A stretch of 64,000 bases of DNA from Chryseobacterium gilvum (GTDB taxonomy: Bacteria > Bacteroidota > Bacteroidia > Flavobacteriales > Weeksellaceae). Below, piece by piece: positions 50,747 through 59,925 of this stretch; position 1 is the stretch's first letter, and the number at the start of each line of letters is the position of its first letter. Location: positions 1 to 64,000 of the forward strand of contig NZ_JAOTEN010000001.1 of assembly GCF_025628965.1 (NCBI RefSeq), read 5' to 3'. Made by a program: the position numbers and the translations under genes. The notes under the pieces are model-generated. The model was not told the DNA's origin. It ran no database searches and saw nothing but the letters and a program-made list of their open reading frames with translations.

Positions 50747-51310
50747 ATGCTGTTAGAAAAAATAATTTCAATTTCTGGAAAACCGGGACTTTTCAAATTA
50801 GTTTCACAACTGAGGAATGGGTTCATCATTGAAGATGTAACGACAAAAAAGAAAGTAAGCATTGGTAACTCAAGCCAGGTAAGCCTTCTTGATAATATTG
50901 CCATGTTTACCTTTGAAAAAGAAGTTCCTTTGTTTGAGGTTTTTGAAAACATTGCCAAAAATTACGATTATAAGGAAACCATTTCTCACAAATCTACGGA
51001 AGAGGAGCTGAAAAACTTTATGAGCGCATCTCTTCCCAATTATGATACAGAAAGAGTATATTATTCTGATATTAAAAAACTGGCTCAATGGTACAATATT
51101 CTGCATAAGGCAGGATATATTACTCCGGAAAGCTTTGTAAAAGCAGAACCGGAAACTACAGATTCTGCTAATGAAGAAGCCGATATCACCGCTGAAAAAG
51201 AAGCGCCTAAAAAAGCGGCTCCGAAAGCAGATAAGCCGGCTACTCCGAAAGTAAAAGCATCTACCGGCGCGAAAGCGGCCACAAAAAGCACGCACAGAAA
51301 AATGGGATAA
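50747..51310 (+). CDS. DUF5606 family protein
   Basis: 187 residues. The conserved N-terminal domain (about 1-115) has MLLEKIISISGKPGLFKLVSQ and the strand GFIIEDVTTKKKVSIGNSSQVSLLDNIAMF; the last 60 residues are a disordered Lys/Ala/Pro/Thr tail. The family is Bacteroidetes-specific, always near def and mazG as far as I recall; function unknown. The tail resembles the basic tails of nucleic-acid-binding proteins. Confidence 0.88.
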   Translation: MLLEKIISISGKPGLFKLVSQLRNGFIIEDVTTKKKVSIGNSSQVSLLDNIAMFTFEKEVPLFEVFENIAKNYDYKETISHKSTEEELKNFMSASLPNYDTERVYYSDIKKLAQWYNILHKAGYITPESFVKAEPETTDSANEEADITAEKEAPKKAAPKADKPATPKVKASTGAKAATKSTHRKMG

Positions 51311-51336
51311 ATATCCTTAACGATACAATTTTCAAT

Positions 51337-51366
51337 AACTTTGTCATTTCATTTGGCAAAGTTTTT
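51337..51366 (+). terminator. Terminator of the ruvX-def-DUF5606 unit
   Basis: AACTTTG with CAAAGTT, with further pairing of the ATTT segments inside, and a T-run after it. Confidence 0.65.
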
Positions 51367-51395
51367 TGTTTAAATAAATCAGTCGATCACTTATC

Positions 51396-52172
51396 ATGAA
51401 TACCAAACAAGAAAAACTTGAAGCTTTCGGAAGGCTTTTGGATATTATGGATGATCTGCGGGAAAAATGTCCGTGGGATCAGAAACAGACCTTACAAACC
51501 CTGCGTCATCTAACGTTGGAAGAAACATACGAGCTTTCGGATGCTTTGCTGCAGGAAGATTTAACTGAAATTAAAAAAGAATTGGGCGATGTGCTTCTTC
51601 ACCTGGTTTTTTATGCAAAAATAGGGTCTGAAAAAGGAAGTTTTGATATCGCAGATGTGATTAATTCGCTCAACGAGAAACTTATTTTCCGTCATCCTCA
51701 TATTTATGGCGATGTTGAGGTAAAAGATGAAGAAGAAGTCAAGCAAAACTGGGAAAAACTTAAACTGAAAGAAGGCAATATCTCTATTTTGGGTGGAGTT
51801 CCGAAAGGATTGCCAAGTTTGGTAAAAGCCTACAGAATTCAGGATAAAGTAAAAGGAATCGGTTTTGAGTTCCATGATGCAGAAGACGCATGGAAAAAAG
51901 TGGATGAAGAAATTCAGGAATTTCATGCTGAAACCGATCTTGATAAGAAAGAGCAGGAGTTGGGCGACGTATTTTTTTCGCTGATAAATTATGCCAGAAT
52001 TTCAGGTTTAAATCCCGATTCGGCATTAGAAAGAACCAATCTGAAATTTATTTCCAGATTTCAGACCATGGAAAAAATCGCCTCCAATAAAAATGTAAAA
52101 CTCGAAGACCTGTCATTAGAAGAAATGGATGTGCTTTGGGAACAAGCCAAAACAGTAAACAAAAACTCATGA
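51396..52172 (+). CDS. mazG: Nucleoside triphosphate pyrophosphohydrolase MazG
   Basis: Hydrolyses NTPs and dNTPs to the monophosphate, clearing abnormal nucleotides. The 258 residues have two MazG domains: N-terminal (about 25-105, with the EETYELSDALLQEDLTEIKKELGD metal site) and C-terminal (about 165-240, EEIQEFHAET and KKEQELGDVFFSLINYAR). Length and the CPWDQKQTLQTLRHLTLEE start are standard. Its TGA overlaps the next gene's ATG. Confidence 0.95.
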   Translation: MNTKQEKLEAFGRLLDIMDDLREKCPWDQKQTLQTLRHLTLEETYELSDALLQEDLTEIKKELGDVLLHLVFYAKIGSEKGSFDIADVINSLNEKLIFRHPHIYGDVEVKDEEEVKQNWEKLKLKEGNISILGGVPKGLPSLVKAYRIQDKVKGIGFEFHDAEDAWKKVDEEIQEFHAETDLDKKEQELGDVFFSLINYARISGLNPDSALERTNLKFISRFQTMEKIASNKNVKLEDLSLEEMDVLWEQAKTVNKNS

Positions 52173-53053
52173 AAACACCAATGATTTGCGTGATAACCTC
52201 ACTTTTGCTGATTAACTGCAATCCGAAAACCAAAAACGAACAGGTAACAAATAATCCCTTAAAAGTTGAATTTTCTCTTCCAAAAAAACTGAAAGAAGTT
52301 TCAGGAATTGCGTTATCCCAAGATCAGAAAACAATCTGGGCTATTGAAGACCAGGGAAATAAAAATGTAGTTTACGGATTAGACCGTTCCGGGAAACTCA
52401 TCACTGAGGCCTTGGTGGAAAATACCCAAAATACAGATTGGGAAGATATTACAAAAGATACGGCAGGAAATATATACATCGGGGATTTCGGGAATAATGA
52501 TAATGACCGGCAAAATCTTTCTATTCTTAAGCTTGATCTTAAAAATGGTGCTCAGAACACTACAAAAGTAACTCAGACTACCACATTCCATTATGAAGGC
52601 CAAACTGAGTTTCCTCCAAAAAAATCAAACTGGTTGTATGATAGCGAAGCTTTTGTAGAAAAAGAAGGTAATTTTTATCTTTTCACCAAAAACAGGAGCA
52701 AAGGTTTTGACGGGACTTTTCTCGTTTTTCAGATTCCTAATAAAGAAGGCGATTTTGAGGCAAAATTGGTTGGGAAATTAAAGCTTGAAGGCGGTTATAA
52801 TGATGCTGCGATCACTTCCGCATCTATAAATTCTAAAAATCAGGTTGTTTTGCTTACCCACAAAAATATTCATCTGCTTTCTGGCTTTACGGCAGACAAT
52901 TTTAATACCGCTAAAATTCAGAAAATATCTTTAAATCACAATTCCCAAAAGGAAGCGGTAGTTTTTGCGGATGATCAAACTGTGCTTATTGCCGATGAGA
53001 AAGACAAGGATACAGGCGGAAAAATTTATTTGTTTACTATAGATTCTAAATAG
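52169..53053 (+). CDS. Lipoprotein with beta-propeller-like repeats
   Basis: 294 residues from ATG 52169, which overlaps the mazG stop (ATGA); a start 11 codons earlier would hide the lipoprotein signal MKTPMICVITSLLLINC. Short repeated strand units such as IWAIEDQGNKNVVYGLD, NIYIGDFGNNDNDRQNLSI and LYDSEAFVEKEGNFYLFTK predict a propeller of four-stranded blades. The family is common in Bacteroidetes but unassigned. Translational coupling to mazG is notable because a housekeeping enzyme and an exported protein share little obvious role. Confidence 0.75.
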   Translation: MKTPMICVITSLLLINCNPKTKNEQVTNNPLKVEFSLPKKLKEVSGIALSQDQKTIWAIEDQGNKNVVYGLDRSGKLITEALVENTQNTDWEDITKDTAGNIYIGDFGNNDNDRQNLSILKLDLKNGAQNTTKVTQTTTFHYEGQTEFPPKKSNWLYDSEAFVEKEGNFYLFTKNRSKGFDGTFLVFQIPNKEGDFEAKLVGKLKLEGGYNDAAITSASINSKNQVVLLTHKNIHLLSGFTADNFNTAKIQKISLNHNSQKEAVVFADDQTVLIADEKDKDTGGKIYLFTIDSK

Positions 53054-53064
53054 TTACCTTTCAG

Positions 53065-53097
53065 AACCCTTCCAGCGTTTCAAACGCTGGAAGGGTT
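53065..53097. terminator. Hairpin between the propeller lipoprotein and the phosphoesterase fusion
   Basis: A 16-bp near-perfect palindrome (AACCCTTCCAGCGTTT and complement) with a weak T-tract, in the gap between convergent genes. Confidence 0.7.
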
Positions 53098-53125
53098 GTT
53101 TGTAGATTTATCTGTGAATTTTCGC

Positions 53126-56100
53126 TTAAAAATTCATCCCGATACCGCCGGAAATTCTTCCGCCGTCTTCACCGGTAAAGTAAGATAATTTTGCAGAAAA
53201 CGTTTCAAGGATATTCAGCCATAATCCGGCTCCAACCCCTTGATGCCATTTATCTGATATTTCGTTGTCTTTCCAGACTCTTCCCACGTCGTAACCCACC
53301 AGAATTCCCATATTGGTTGGGGCAATATTGTTTTTAATTCTTCCGAAATTCCAACGGATCTCAGAATTATTGGCGAAATAGGATTTTCCGGCAAATCGCT
53401 CGTTTCGATAGGCACGCATGGCGTTATTCCCTCCAATAGCTGCAGCCTGATAAAATTCAAAATTATTATTGTTAATGATCATGGTATTGCTGGAATTGGC
53501 AAAAACAAATCTTCCTTTTTTATCAATTCGGTGAAACAGGTTTAAAGTCCCTTCAAATGCTGCAAAATTCTGTTTAATTTCAGAAATATTGGCTTTCCAT
53601 CCTGCATTTAATGCTAATTCTAAACCTAAAATAGGAAATGCGTTCTGATCAAAATTTTTAAAACTGAAGGTGTAATTTCCCCCTGCAAATTGCTGTCCGT
53701 TAAAAACTTCAGGATTCACATCCGGCGAAACAGCAATAAAACGGTCTTCATTTCTCTGTACCTTAGAATGCTCAAAACTCAACTGAAACTGATGTTTTAA
53801 ATTCAGCCAGCTGGTTGTGGAAATGGAGGGTGCAAATTTGATCTGAGAAATTCTCACTCGGTTGTAGTCTTTTTCTACAACGTCTTTATCATATACGGTT
53901 TCGTTTCCTAACCCGAAAAAGGTTCTTGCAAAAAACGGGGTAGTGTAAGAAGCGTCAATTCCGGCATCCCAGTTTCCGATCGCTTTTTTAAAAATCCCTT
54001 TATACCCAAGATTAAATCCACCGGTTGCCGTATACAGATTGGCTCTTAAACTGTGCTTCTGGGTGTAAGGATCGCGGATAAAGTTATTAACCGTGTAATT
54101 GGCTACGATACCTACAATAACTCCGTCGTCGGGATTGAAATTAGCATTGGGATAGCCTGCAAAGAAATTGTATTTCGGGTGTTTCCAGTTGTAGGTATTA
54201 ACTTCGTAATCGTTGCTAATATGTTTTGAAGCCGATCGTGCGTTATAGGTATTTTTCTGGGATTTAAAATCATAAATTTTAATCCTGCTTCCGTTGGCTA
54301 CATTGTATGTGTCATGATTATAACCACCAATAAGCCGAATGTTGATCCTTGCTTTTCCCTCCCCCGAAACTTCATATACATCATCGTCTTCCAGCCCGTA
54401 AAGCCAGAGTTCTTTGGTTTTGGTATCGTTGTATGTTTTTTCGAAAACCAGCTTTTCTCCGTTATCTTTAGTAATTTCATATTGTTTTACTTCAACAGAA
54501 TTTCCGTTTTTCAGAATTACAAATTTGTCCTTGTTCACCGTTCCTGTCAAAGGTACTTTTTCCTGTAGCACATCAAAATACCGCATTGCATACTCTTCGA
54601 GCTTTTCTTTTCTTAGTTTAAGCTTTCTCTGAATATCGGTGATGGTCTCATCTTTTACTTCTTTTGGTAAGTTGTCAAAAGCGGTGTTGATATCATTATC
54701 CGTTAAATGTTCCTGAATGTATTTTGCCTGTACAATCCAGTCTCCTTGTTCAGAATTTTTCAATAAAATTAAATCTAAGGGATAAGGTTCCATATTCATC
54801 CATCGCACACTTTTGATGTCATCTTTAAATGTTTTCATATGACGGATTGCCGGAATATTCATAATAACTTTAAAAGCCGTACCGTCAAATTTGCTGAAAG
54901 CCTGATCGCGGTCTCTGGGAATGGGTTTGTATATGATTTTGTTTCCGTTTTTATATTCTGCCCATTTCCACTGATCTTCATGTCTGTCCCAGTCTCCGAT
55001 TAGCATATCAAAAATTCTCGCACGAAGGTACAGATCCTGATCTACGGAATATTTACTGTCTTTTCTCAGATTCTTTAACACATCATCGGTAGAGAGAATA
55101 TCCTGCGCATTGTCTAATGAAGCCAATGTTTTAGGATCGGCAGAAAAATGTTCTTCGATCATATACAGCTCATCTCCGTAGTTTTTATTGTATATTCCTA
55201 GACCTTCTTGTTTCGGAACGTAGTATAATTCAGGATTGCTGTGGAAAAGATTGATTTTGTCTGCCATATTATTGACCGAAAATCCGGTAAATGGATGGCT
55301 TGTGGTATAAAAATCTAGTAAAAACCGGTCCGGAAACGTATTGTTGAGCTCATTTCCAAACGTATTTCTTTTAAAAGCCATATTGTTGAGAAAACGCACC
55401 GCACTTTTTTTCACGCCGCGCATCACAAATTCCTGTCCGTCTTTTGATTTTAGCCTGAGACTGTTTGACTGGTTTCCGCCGCCTTCCCTGAAAGGAGTGT
55501 ATCCTCCGTTCAATTCAGAAATATTGGCTGTTTTTGCCTCAATCGGCATGGCGTAATATTTTCTGTAATGCTCTCCCCAAAGCCATGTGTAAAATTTCCC
55601 GGCTTTAGTCTGTTTTTCAGCATAAATAGTCGTTGTACCGATAGGAGAAAAAGTGGTTGCGTACCTGCTGTTGAGTATCTCAGGTTTATTGATGACCGAA
55701 ATTTGAGTCAGCTTCCTTAATGTATTGTTTTTAGTGCTGTAAAATTCAACATCTGAGCTCAGGTTTTTTCTGAGATTTAAAACTGCAAAACCGCTTCCAC
55801 CGTAAGAAAAATCAGTGGGTTTGGTAATTGTAGAGGGATCTGTTTTAGAACCGGCTCCACTGATGATCTGTTTGATATTTCTATCTTCGTGATACTGCAG
55901 GTTGTGATCGTGTCCTGAAACTAAGATCACATTTTCTTTATCCTGAATAATACTTTTGATTCTGTTGGCGAATTCTGCGTAATGTTTGTTGCTGAGATCT
56001 TCCATACTTGCACCGGAAGAGCTTCTGAGAATATTAATTAAGCTTGCAACCCCCGGAACCGGAAGCTTCCCGTGAAAGGCTGCCAAATTTGACTTTGCCG

Positions 56101-56839
56101 AATTAAAACCTGCATGCACCCCGGAGCTGATTACCGGGTGATGCATCGCGACTATAATTCTTTTATCCTGGTTTTTTAAAATCAGATCTTTAAATTCTGC
56201 GTAAAAATCTTCCCGTGTTTTAATATCACAGCCTTTGTTGATTCCGGGATATTTATCCCAGTTGATCAGAGCCCATTCCGAATCTATGACAATCAGTTTA
56301 ATGTCTTTTGTAAGACTGATGTCTTCAATGGGGCATGAATTTTTAGGTAAGAATGCCTTTTTGTCGTTCAGATAATTCTTGACCAGTTCTTCCTGAGCTT
56401 TTAAGCCATCTACACCATGATACCAATCATGATTTCCGGGAATTACCAACGTTTTACCCTTAAAATTCCGGGTAATTGCCAATTGGTTCTCTAATTTTTC
56501 CTTTGCCAGATCGTAATCTTTATCCCCTTCTTTCGGCATTCCCAACGGATAAATATTATCACCTAAAAACAGAAGCATCGAATTTTTGTCAGCAGAATCT
56601 ATTTTGTTTTTAATAAAATCTAGCGTTTGCTTTGCCCGTGGTTCATCTGCGTTTCCGGCATCGCCGACAAGAAAAATTTTGAAATCATTCTCAGCAACCG
56701 CTTCAGAATTTTTCATTTCATGTACTTTTTTTCCCTTTTGTACGTTATAGGTGGCACAGGAAAAAAGAAAGCCAGAAACGATCATGATTCTTGTACTTAC
56801 GAAGAATATTTTTAAAGAATATTTTAAGGATAAATTCAT
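53126..56839 (-). CDS. Phosphoesterase fused to an outer-membrane beta-barrel
   Basis: 1237-residue lipoprotein. The N-terminus has a signal with lipobox-like FSC (start at ATG 56839, or 18 codons later at 56785). A calcineurin-like phosphoesterase domain covers about 50-340, with LVGDAGNA, LFLGDNIYPLG, IPGNHDWYHG, MHHPVISSG and VSGHDHNLQ as metal motifs. Residues about 400-850 form a large region that includes the IGDWDRHEDQWKW helix. The last 350 residues read as a beta-barrel of the surface-antigen/BamA type ending in the C-terminal Phe (GISGGIGMNF-like). The protein would present an enzyme at the outer membrane. Substrate unknown. Confidence 0.85.
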   Translation of the reverse strand: MNLSLKYSLKIFFVSTRIMIVSGFLFSCATYNVQKGKKVHEMKNSEAVAENDFKIFLVGDAGNADEPRAKQTLDFIKNKIDSADKNSMLLFLGDNIYPLGMPKEGDKDYDLAKEKLENQLAITRNFKGKTLVIPGNHDWYHGVDGLKAQEELVKNYLNDKKAFLPKNSCPIEDISLTKDIKLIVIDSEWALINWDKYPGINKGCDIKTREDFYAEFKDLILKNQDKRIIVAMHHPVISSGVHAGFNSAKSNLAAFHGKLPVPGVASLINILRSSSGASMEDLSNKHYAEFANRIKSIIQDKENVILVSGHDHNLQYHEDRNIKQIISGAGSKTDPSTITKPTDFSYGGSGFAVLNLRKNLSSDVEFYSTKNNTLRKLTQISVINKPEILNSRYATTFSPIGTTTIYAEKQTKAGKFYTWLWGEHYRKYYAMPIEAKTANISELNGGYTPFREGGGNQSNSLRLKSKDGQEFVMRGVKKSAVRFLNNMAFKRNTFGNELNNTFPDRFLLDFYTTSHPFTGFSVNNMADKINLFHSNPELYYVPKQEGLGIYNKNYGDELYMIEEHFSADPKTLASLDNAQDILSTDDVLKNLRKDSKYSVDQDLYLRARIFDMLIGDWDRHEDQWKWAEYKNGNKIIYKPIPRDRDQAFSKFDGTAFKVIMNIPAIRHMKTFKDDIKSVRWMNMEPYPLDLILLKNSEQGDWIVQAKYIQEHLTDNDINTAFDNLPKEVKDETITDIQRKLKLRKEKLEEYAMRYFDVLQEKVPLTGTVNKDKFVILKNGNSVEVKQYEITKDNGEKLVFEKTYNDTKTKELWLYGLEDDDVYEVSGEGKARINIRLIGGYNHDTYNVANGSRIKIYDFKSQKNTYNARSASKHISNDYEVNTYNWKHPKYNFFAGYPNANFNPDDGVIVGIVANYTVNNFIRDPYTQKHSLRANLYTATGGFNLGYKGIFKKAIGNWDAGIDASYTTPFFARTFFGLGNETVYDKDVVEKDYNRVRISQIKFAPSISTTSWLNLKHQFQLSFEHSKVQRNEDRFIAVSPDVNPEVFNGQQFAGGNYTFSFKNFDQNAFPILGLELALNAGWKANISEIKQNFAAFEGTLNLFHRIDKKGRFVFANSSNTMIINNNNFEFYQAAAIGGNNAMRAYRNERFAGKSYFANNSEIRWNFGRIKNNIAPTNMGILVGYDVGRVWKDNEISDKWHQGVGAGLWLNILETFSAKLSYFTGEDGGRISGGIGMNF

Positions 56840-56864
56840 ACATTTACATTAAGAAAATTCAGAA

Positions 56865-58040
56865 ATGAGCATTTTGCACAAAGCTAAAGATTATGTTGAA
56901 AACTTATTCAAAGATAAGTTATCTTCAGTATACTTTTATCATAATTTTATCCATACTACGTTTGCGGTTCAGAAAGCGGAAGAGATCATGGAACATACGG
57001 AAGTTTCTGCCGAAGACCGCGAAAAAGTGCTTCTTGCTTTATGGTTCCACGATGTAGGATTTACCGACTGTAACGCGGAAGGCCATGAAGAAAGAAGTGC
57101 GGTGATCATGAAAGAATTTTTGGCAGGAGAAAACCGTTCAGACGAATATGTTGATGTCGTTGCAAAGCTCATTCTTTCTACCGAAAAATACCATCAGCCG
57201 CAAAACCTTCTCGAAGAGATTATGAAAGATGCAGATTTCAGTCATTTTTCTAGCCCGTTTTACAGTGATTCTGCGGAAGCGCTGAGAAAAGAATGGGAAT
57301 TGACAGGCGGAATGTGTTTTTCAAATACTGAATGGAATGAACTGAATATCGATTTCCTGAAAAACAAGCACCGATATTTTACAGAGTATGCCAAAGAAAA
57401 CTGGGAGCCACTTAAGATGAAAAATGTAAAAAAGCTCGAAAAAAAGCTCAGTAAATCTGATAAAAAAGACAAATCCAACAAAGATGATTCTGAAAGTAAA
57501 AAAGATACAAAATCCGACCGCAGTGTAGATACGCTGTTCAGGGTAACTTTAAATAATCATACCAGATTAAGTGATATTGCAGATAGCAAGGCCAATATTT
57601 TACTTTCTGTAAATGCAATCATCATCTCGGTGTGTCTTTCGGTTTTGGTTCCGAAACTGGATACTCCCAAAAATGCACATTTAATCATTCCTACTTTTTT
57701 TCTGTTGGTTTCAAGTGTTTTGACCATCATTTTTGCCATTCTGTCTACGAAACCGAATGTGACCAAAACGAAATTTACCCAACAAGATATCACCGACCGA
57801 AAGGTGAACCTCTTATTTTTCGGTAATTTTAATCAGATGCTGTTTAATGATTTTAATGATTCGATGAAAGACCTGCTGAAAGACAGGGATTATATTTATG
57901 ATTCGATGATTAAAGATCTGTATTTTCTCGGAAAGGTTTTAGACAGAAAGTACAGGCTTTTGTCGATTACCTACCAGATTTTCATGGCAGGAATTATTAT
58001 TTCTGTGCTGTCTTTTGCGTATGCTTTTCTTAGTCTGTAG
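56865..58040 (+). CDS. HD phosphohydrolase fused to a Pycsar-effector (PycTM) membrane domain
   Basis: 391 residues. The N-terminal HD domain (about 1-180) has its metal ligands at H30, H62-D63 (LWFHDVGFTD), H74 in GHEERSA and D122/D124 (MKDADFSHF). A Lys/Ser/Asp linker follows (about 185-220). Residues 222-391 match the PycTM (DUF5706) effector family: TLFRVTLNNHTRLSDIADSK, then helices at about 246-263, 272-293 and 368-388. In Pycsar defence, PycTM effectors sense cCMP/cUMP and damage the membrane. No cyclase lies in the window. The HD part may hydrolyse the nucleotide signal. Its 3' end overlaps an antisense XRE gene. Confidence 0.85.
   Translation: MSILHKAKDYVENLFKDKLSSVYFYHNFIHTTFAVQKAEEIMEHTEVSAEDREKVLLALWFHDVGFTDCNAEGHEERSAVIMKEFLAGENRSDEYVDVVAKLILSTEKYHQPQNLLEEIMKDADFSHFSSPFYSDSAEALRKEWELTGGMCFSNTEWNELNIDFLKNKHRYFTEYAKENWEPLKMKNVKKLEKKLSKSDKKDKSNKDDSESKKDTKSDRSVDTLFRVTLNNHTRLSDIADSKANILLSVNAIIISVCLSVLVPKLDTPKNAHLIIPTFFLLVSSVLTIIFAILSTKPNVTKTKFTQQDITDRKVNLLFFGNFNQMLFNDFNDSMKDLLKDRDYIYDSMIKDLYFLGKVLDRKYRLLSITYQIFMAGIIISVLSFAYAFLSL
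56879..56912 (-). promoter_or_regulatory. Likely promoter of the phosphoesterase fusion gene, inside the HD-PycTM gene
   Basis: On the minus strand: TTTG (plus 56909-56912), a 22-base spacer, TAGCTTTG (plus 56879-56886). The two genes are divergent with only 25 bases between ATG codons, so the promoter must fall inside the neighbour. Confidence 0.4.
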
Positions 58041-58265
58041 TATTAAAATCTTTAAAAAATCACTTATTGATATTTCTAAAGCATCTGTTGTTCTCATAAG
58101 GCTGAGAATAGATGTATTAATAATACCTCTCTCTATGCGGGTAATTTGAGATATTTCTACATCTACTAAAAATGCCAATTCTTTTTGTGTAAGATTTTTC
58201 TGCAGACATAATTCTAGGAGTCTATTTCCAATATTTTGCAATCTTATAAAATCCAAATCTCTCAC
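57939..58265 (-). CDS. XRE-family helix-turn-helix regulator
   Basis: 108 residues from GTG 58265. Residues 10-72 form a normal XRE helix-turn-helix: LLELCLQKNLTQKELAFLVDVEISQITRIERGIINTS. The remaining ~34 codons, including the stop, lie antisense to the last codons of the HD-PycTM gene and give a basic, unconserved-looking tail. Probably a real DNA-binding gene that reads on into its neighbour; the tail may be a recent extension. Target sites unknown; the gene between it and the next lipoprotein may be its target. Confidence 0.65.
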   Translation of the reverse strand: MRDLDFIRLQNIGNRLLELCLQKNLTQKELAFLVDVEISQITRIERGIINTSILSLMRTTDALEISISDFLKILILQTKKSIRKRQHRNNNSCHENLVGNRQKPVLSV

Positions 58266-58382
58266 AGAGTAAAATTTGGATTTTGTAATTGATTAAAAGT
58301 AAGCAGATTTGCCCACTTTTATTTTAACTTTTATCCTTACGTTTGTAAAAAATTTATATCTTTAACTTTTTAAACAACACAA

Positions 58383-59915
58383 ATGAAAAAAAAATTAATA
58401 CCCAGGCTTTGTCTGATGTTGGCAGTGATGCTGTCGCTTTGTTCCTGCAGGAACGACCTTCTTCCTGAAAATAACACCCTGCAAAATCCCAACGCTTCCA
58501 GATTCAGGATGGTCAAGCTGAAAGATATCCCGAATATTGAACAATTCATCCATCAGCAATCCGAAAGAGCAGATCTTCAGGTGCCTCTGAGTGAAGCTTC
58601 CCTTACCGGGAAAGATCTTACCGTAGGTGTTATAGAGATTTCCACTATTGTAGAAACAGTGAATGAAGGTGAAACATATTACGTCTTCAAAATAGAGAAC
58701 CTGAATTCCGGAGACGCGGTGTACAATCTGGAAGTAAAGCAAGCGGACGGAATCCCGGTAACAGCGGAAATTATTGAATACGATCCACAGGACGGAACTA
58801 CCGTAGATTTCCAGCATTTTACGGGAAGCATCAGTTCATACGGTTTAGACGGAAAAGCAATTTCTACGGTGAATTATAATGACGGTTTAGGAAATTGTTC
58901 TCCTGCAACAGGAGTTCCCGGTGGGAACAATACTTCAGAAGGAGGCGGAATTAATCCTATTGATCTTCCTCCACCAAACGGAGGATGGTATAACTGGGAA
59001 GAAGGCGGAAGTAACAATAACACCGTCCCTTTCAGTAATGTTCCCGGAGACTGTACTGACATTATCCTGGACAGCCACGGCAATACACAAGGTTGGTATG
59101 ACCACTGTAACAATAACTATTATCCCAATCCCAATGTTCACAAAACAACGACAACAGGAGAGATCCCTAACTTGTCGCCGGATTGTAACGGAGAAGGGGC
59201 GGGAGTGATTATTACAGATCCGGAAACGCCTTGCGAGAAAACAAAAAGCATGATAACAAATCCGGTAGTAAAGGCAAAAATTGATGAGATGAAGGATCAA
59301 TCAAAATTAGCTTATTCTGATCCCAACTATGGAGAGACCGGATATAAATTTGATGCGAATGGAGTACCTACGCCAAAAATACCTGGTGGAAAGCATGATG
59401 TTGATTTGGGTGATACTGCTGGATATTCAGGAGCTTATCATAACCATACAGTGTTGGGTACAAACATGCTTTCTCCTGCGGATATTATTAAACTTTTAGA
59501 TTTTTCTTTAGCACAAACCAATGGAAATATTGAAGACGGCTATTTGGGAGTGATAGGTTCTGAAGTTTGCTCAAGTTGTCCGGGAGGTTATAAATATTAC
59601 CATTATATCATTAATTTTAGCGGAAATATGTCTGAACTAACTCAATATGTTTATAATAATACTTGGAATTTAGAACAATTGAAAAAAGATTTTAAAAAGA
59701 GAGATGGAATATTAGCAGATAATCCATTATATGTTGACAATTTAGGTGATGAATTAAACAGTCAAGGATTAGAGAAACTATTTTTTGATACTTTAAAAAA
59801 TATGGGATTGGATGGAAAAATTAATCTTCAAAGAATAGAAAATAACGGAACAGTAAAAACTGTAACTTTAAACAGCGATGATAATACAACAACAGCAACA
59901 CCATGTCCAAATTAA
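58383..59915 (+). CDS. Lipoprotein with JAMM-like C-terminal motif
   Basis: 510 residues; lipobox LCSC (Cys 22). Residues 30-165 look like a conserved beta-rich domain, 175-260 are a Gly/Pro/Asn/Thr-rich stretch (PPPNGGWYNWEEGG), and 290-480 a C-terminal domain. The latter contains H353-x-H355-x8-S364-x2-D367 (GAYHNHTVLGTNMLSPADI), close to the JAMM/MPN metallopeptidase motif HxHx7Sx2D, and KYYHYIINFSG as a core strand. Hand counts of GC fall from 50% (59161-59220) to 18% (59641-59700). Organisation resembles a secreted polymorphic protein with a swapped C-terminal module. Function unproven. Confidence 0.6.
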   Translation: MKKKLIPRLCLMLAVMLSLCSCRNDLLPENNTLQNPNASRFRMVKLKDIPNIEQFIHQQSERADLQVPLSEASLTGKDLTVGVIEISTIVETVNEGETYYVFKIENLNSGDAVYNLEVKQADGIPVTAEIIEYDPQDGTTVDFQHFTGSISSYGLDGKAISTVNYNDGLGNCSPATGVPGGNNTSEGGGINPIDLPPPNGGWYNWEEGGSNNNTVPFSNVPGDCTDIILDSHGNTQGWYDHCNNNYYPNPNVHKTTTTGEIPNLSPDCNGEGAGVIITDPETPCEKTKSMITNPVVKAKIDEMKDQSKLAYSDPNYGETGYKFDANGVPTPKIPGGKHDVDLGDTAGYSGAYHNHTVLGTNMLSPADIIKLLDFSLAQTNGNIEDGYLGVIGSEVCSSCPGGYKYYHYIINFSGNMSELTQYVYNNTWNLEQLKKDFKKRDGILADNPLYVDNLGDELNSQGLEKLFFDTLKNMGLDGKINLQRIENNGTVKTVTLNSDDNTTTATPCPN

Positions 59916-59925
59916 AATAAAAAAT

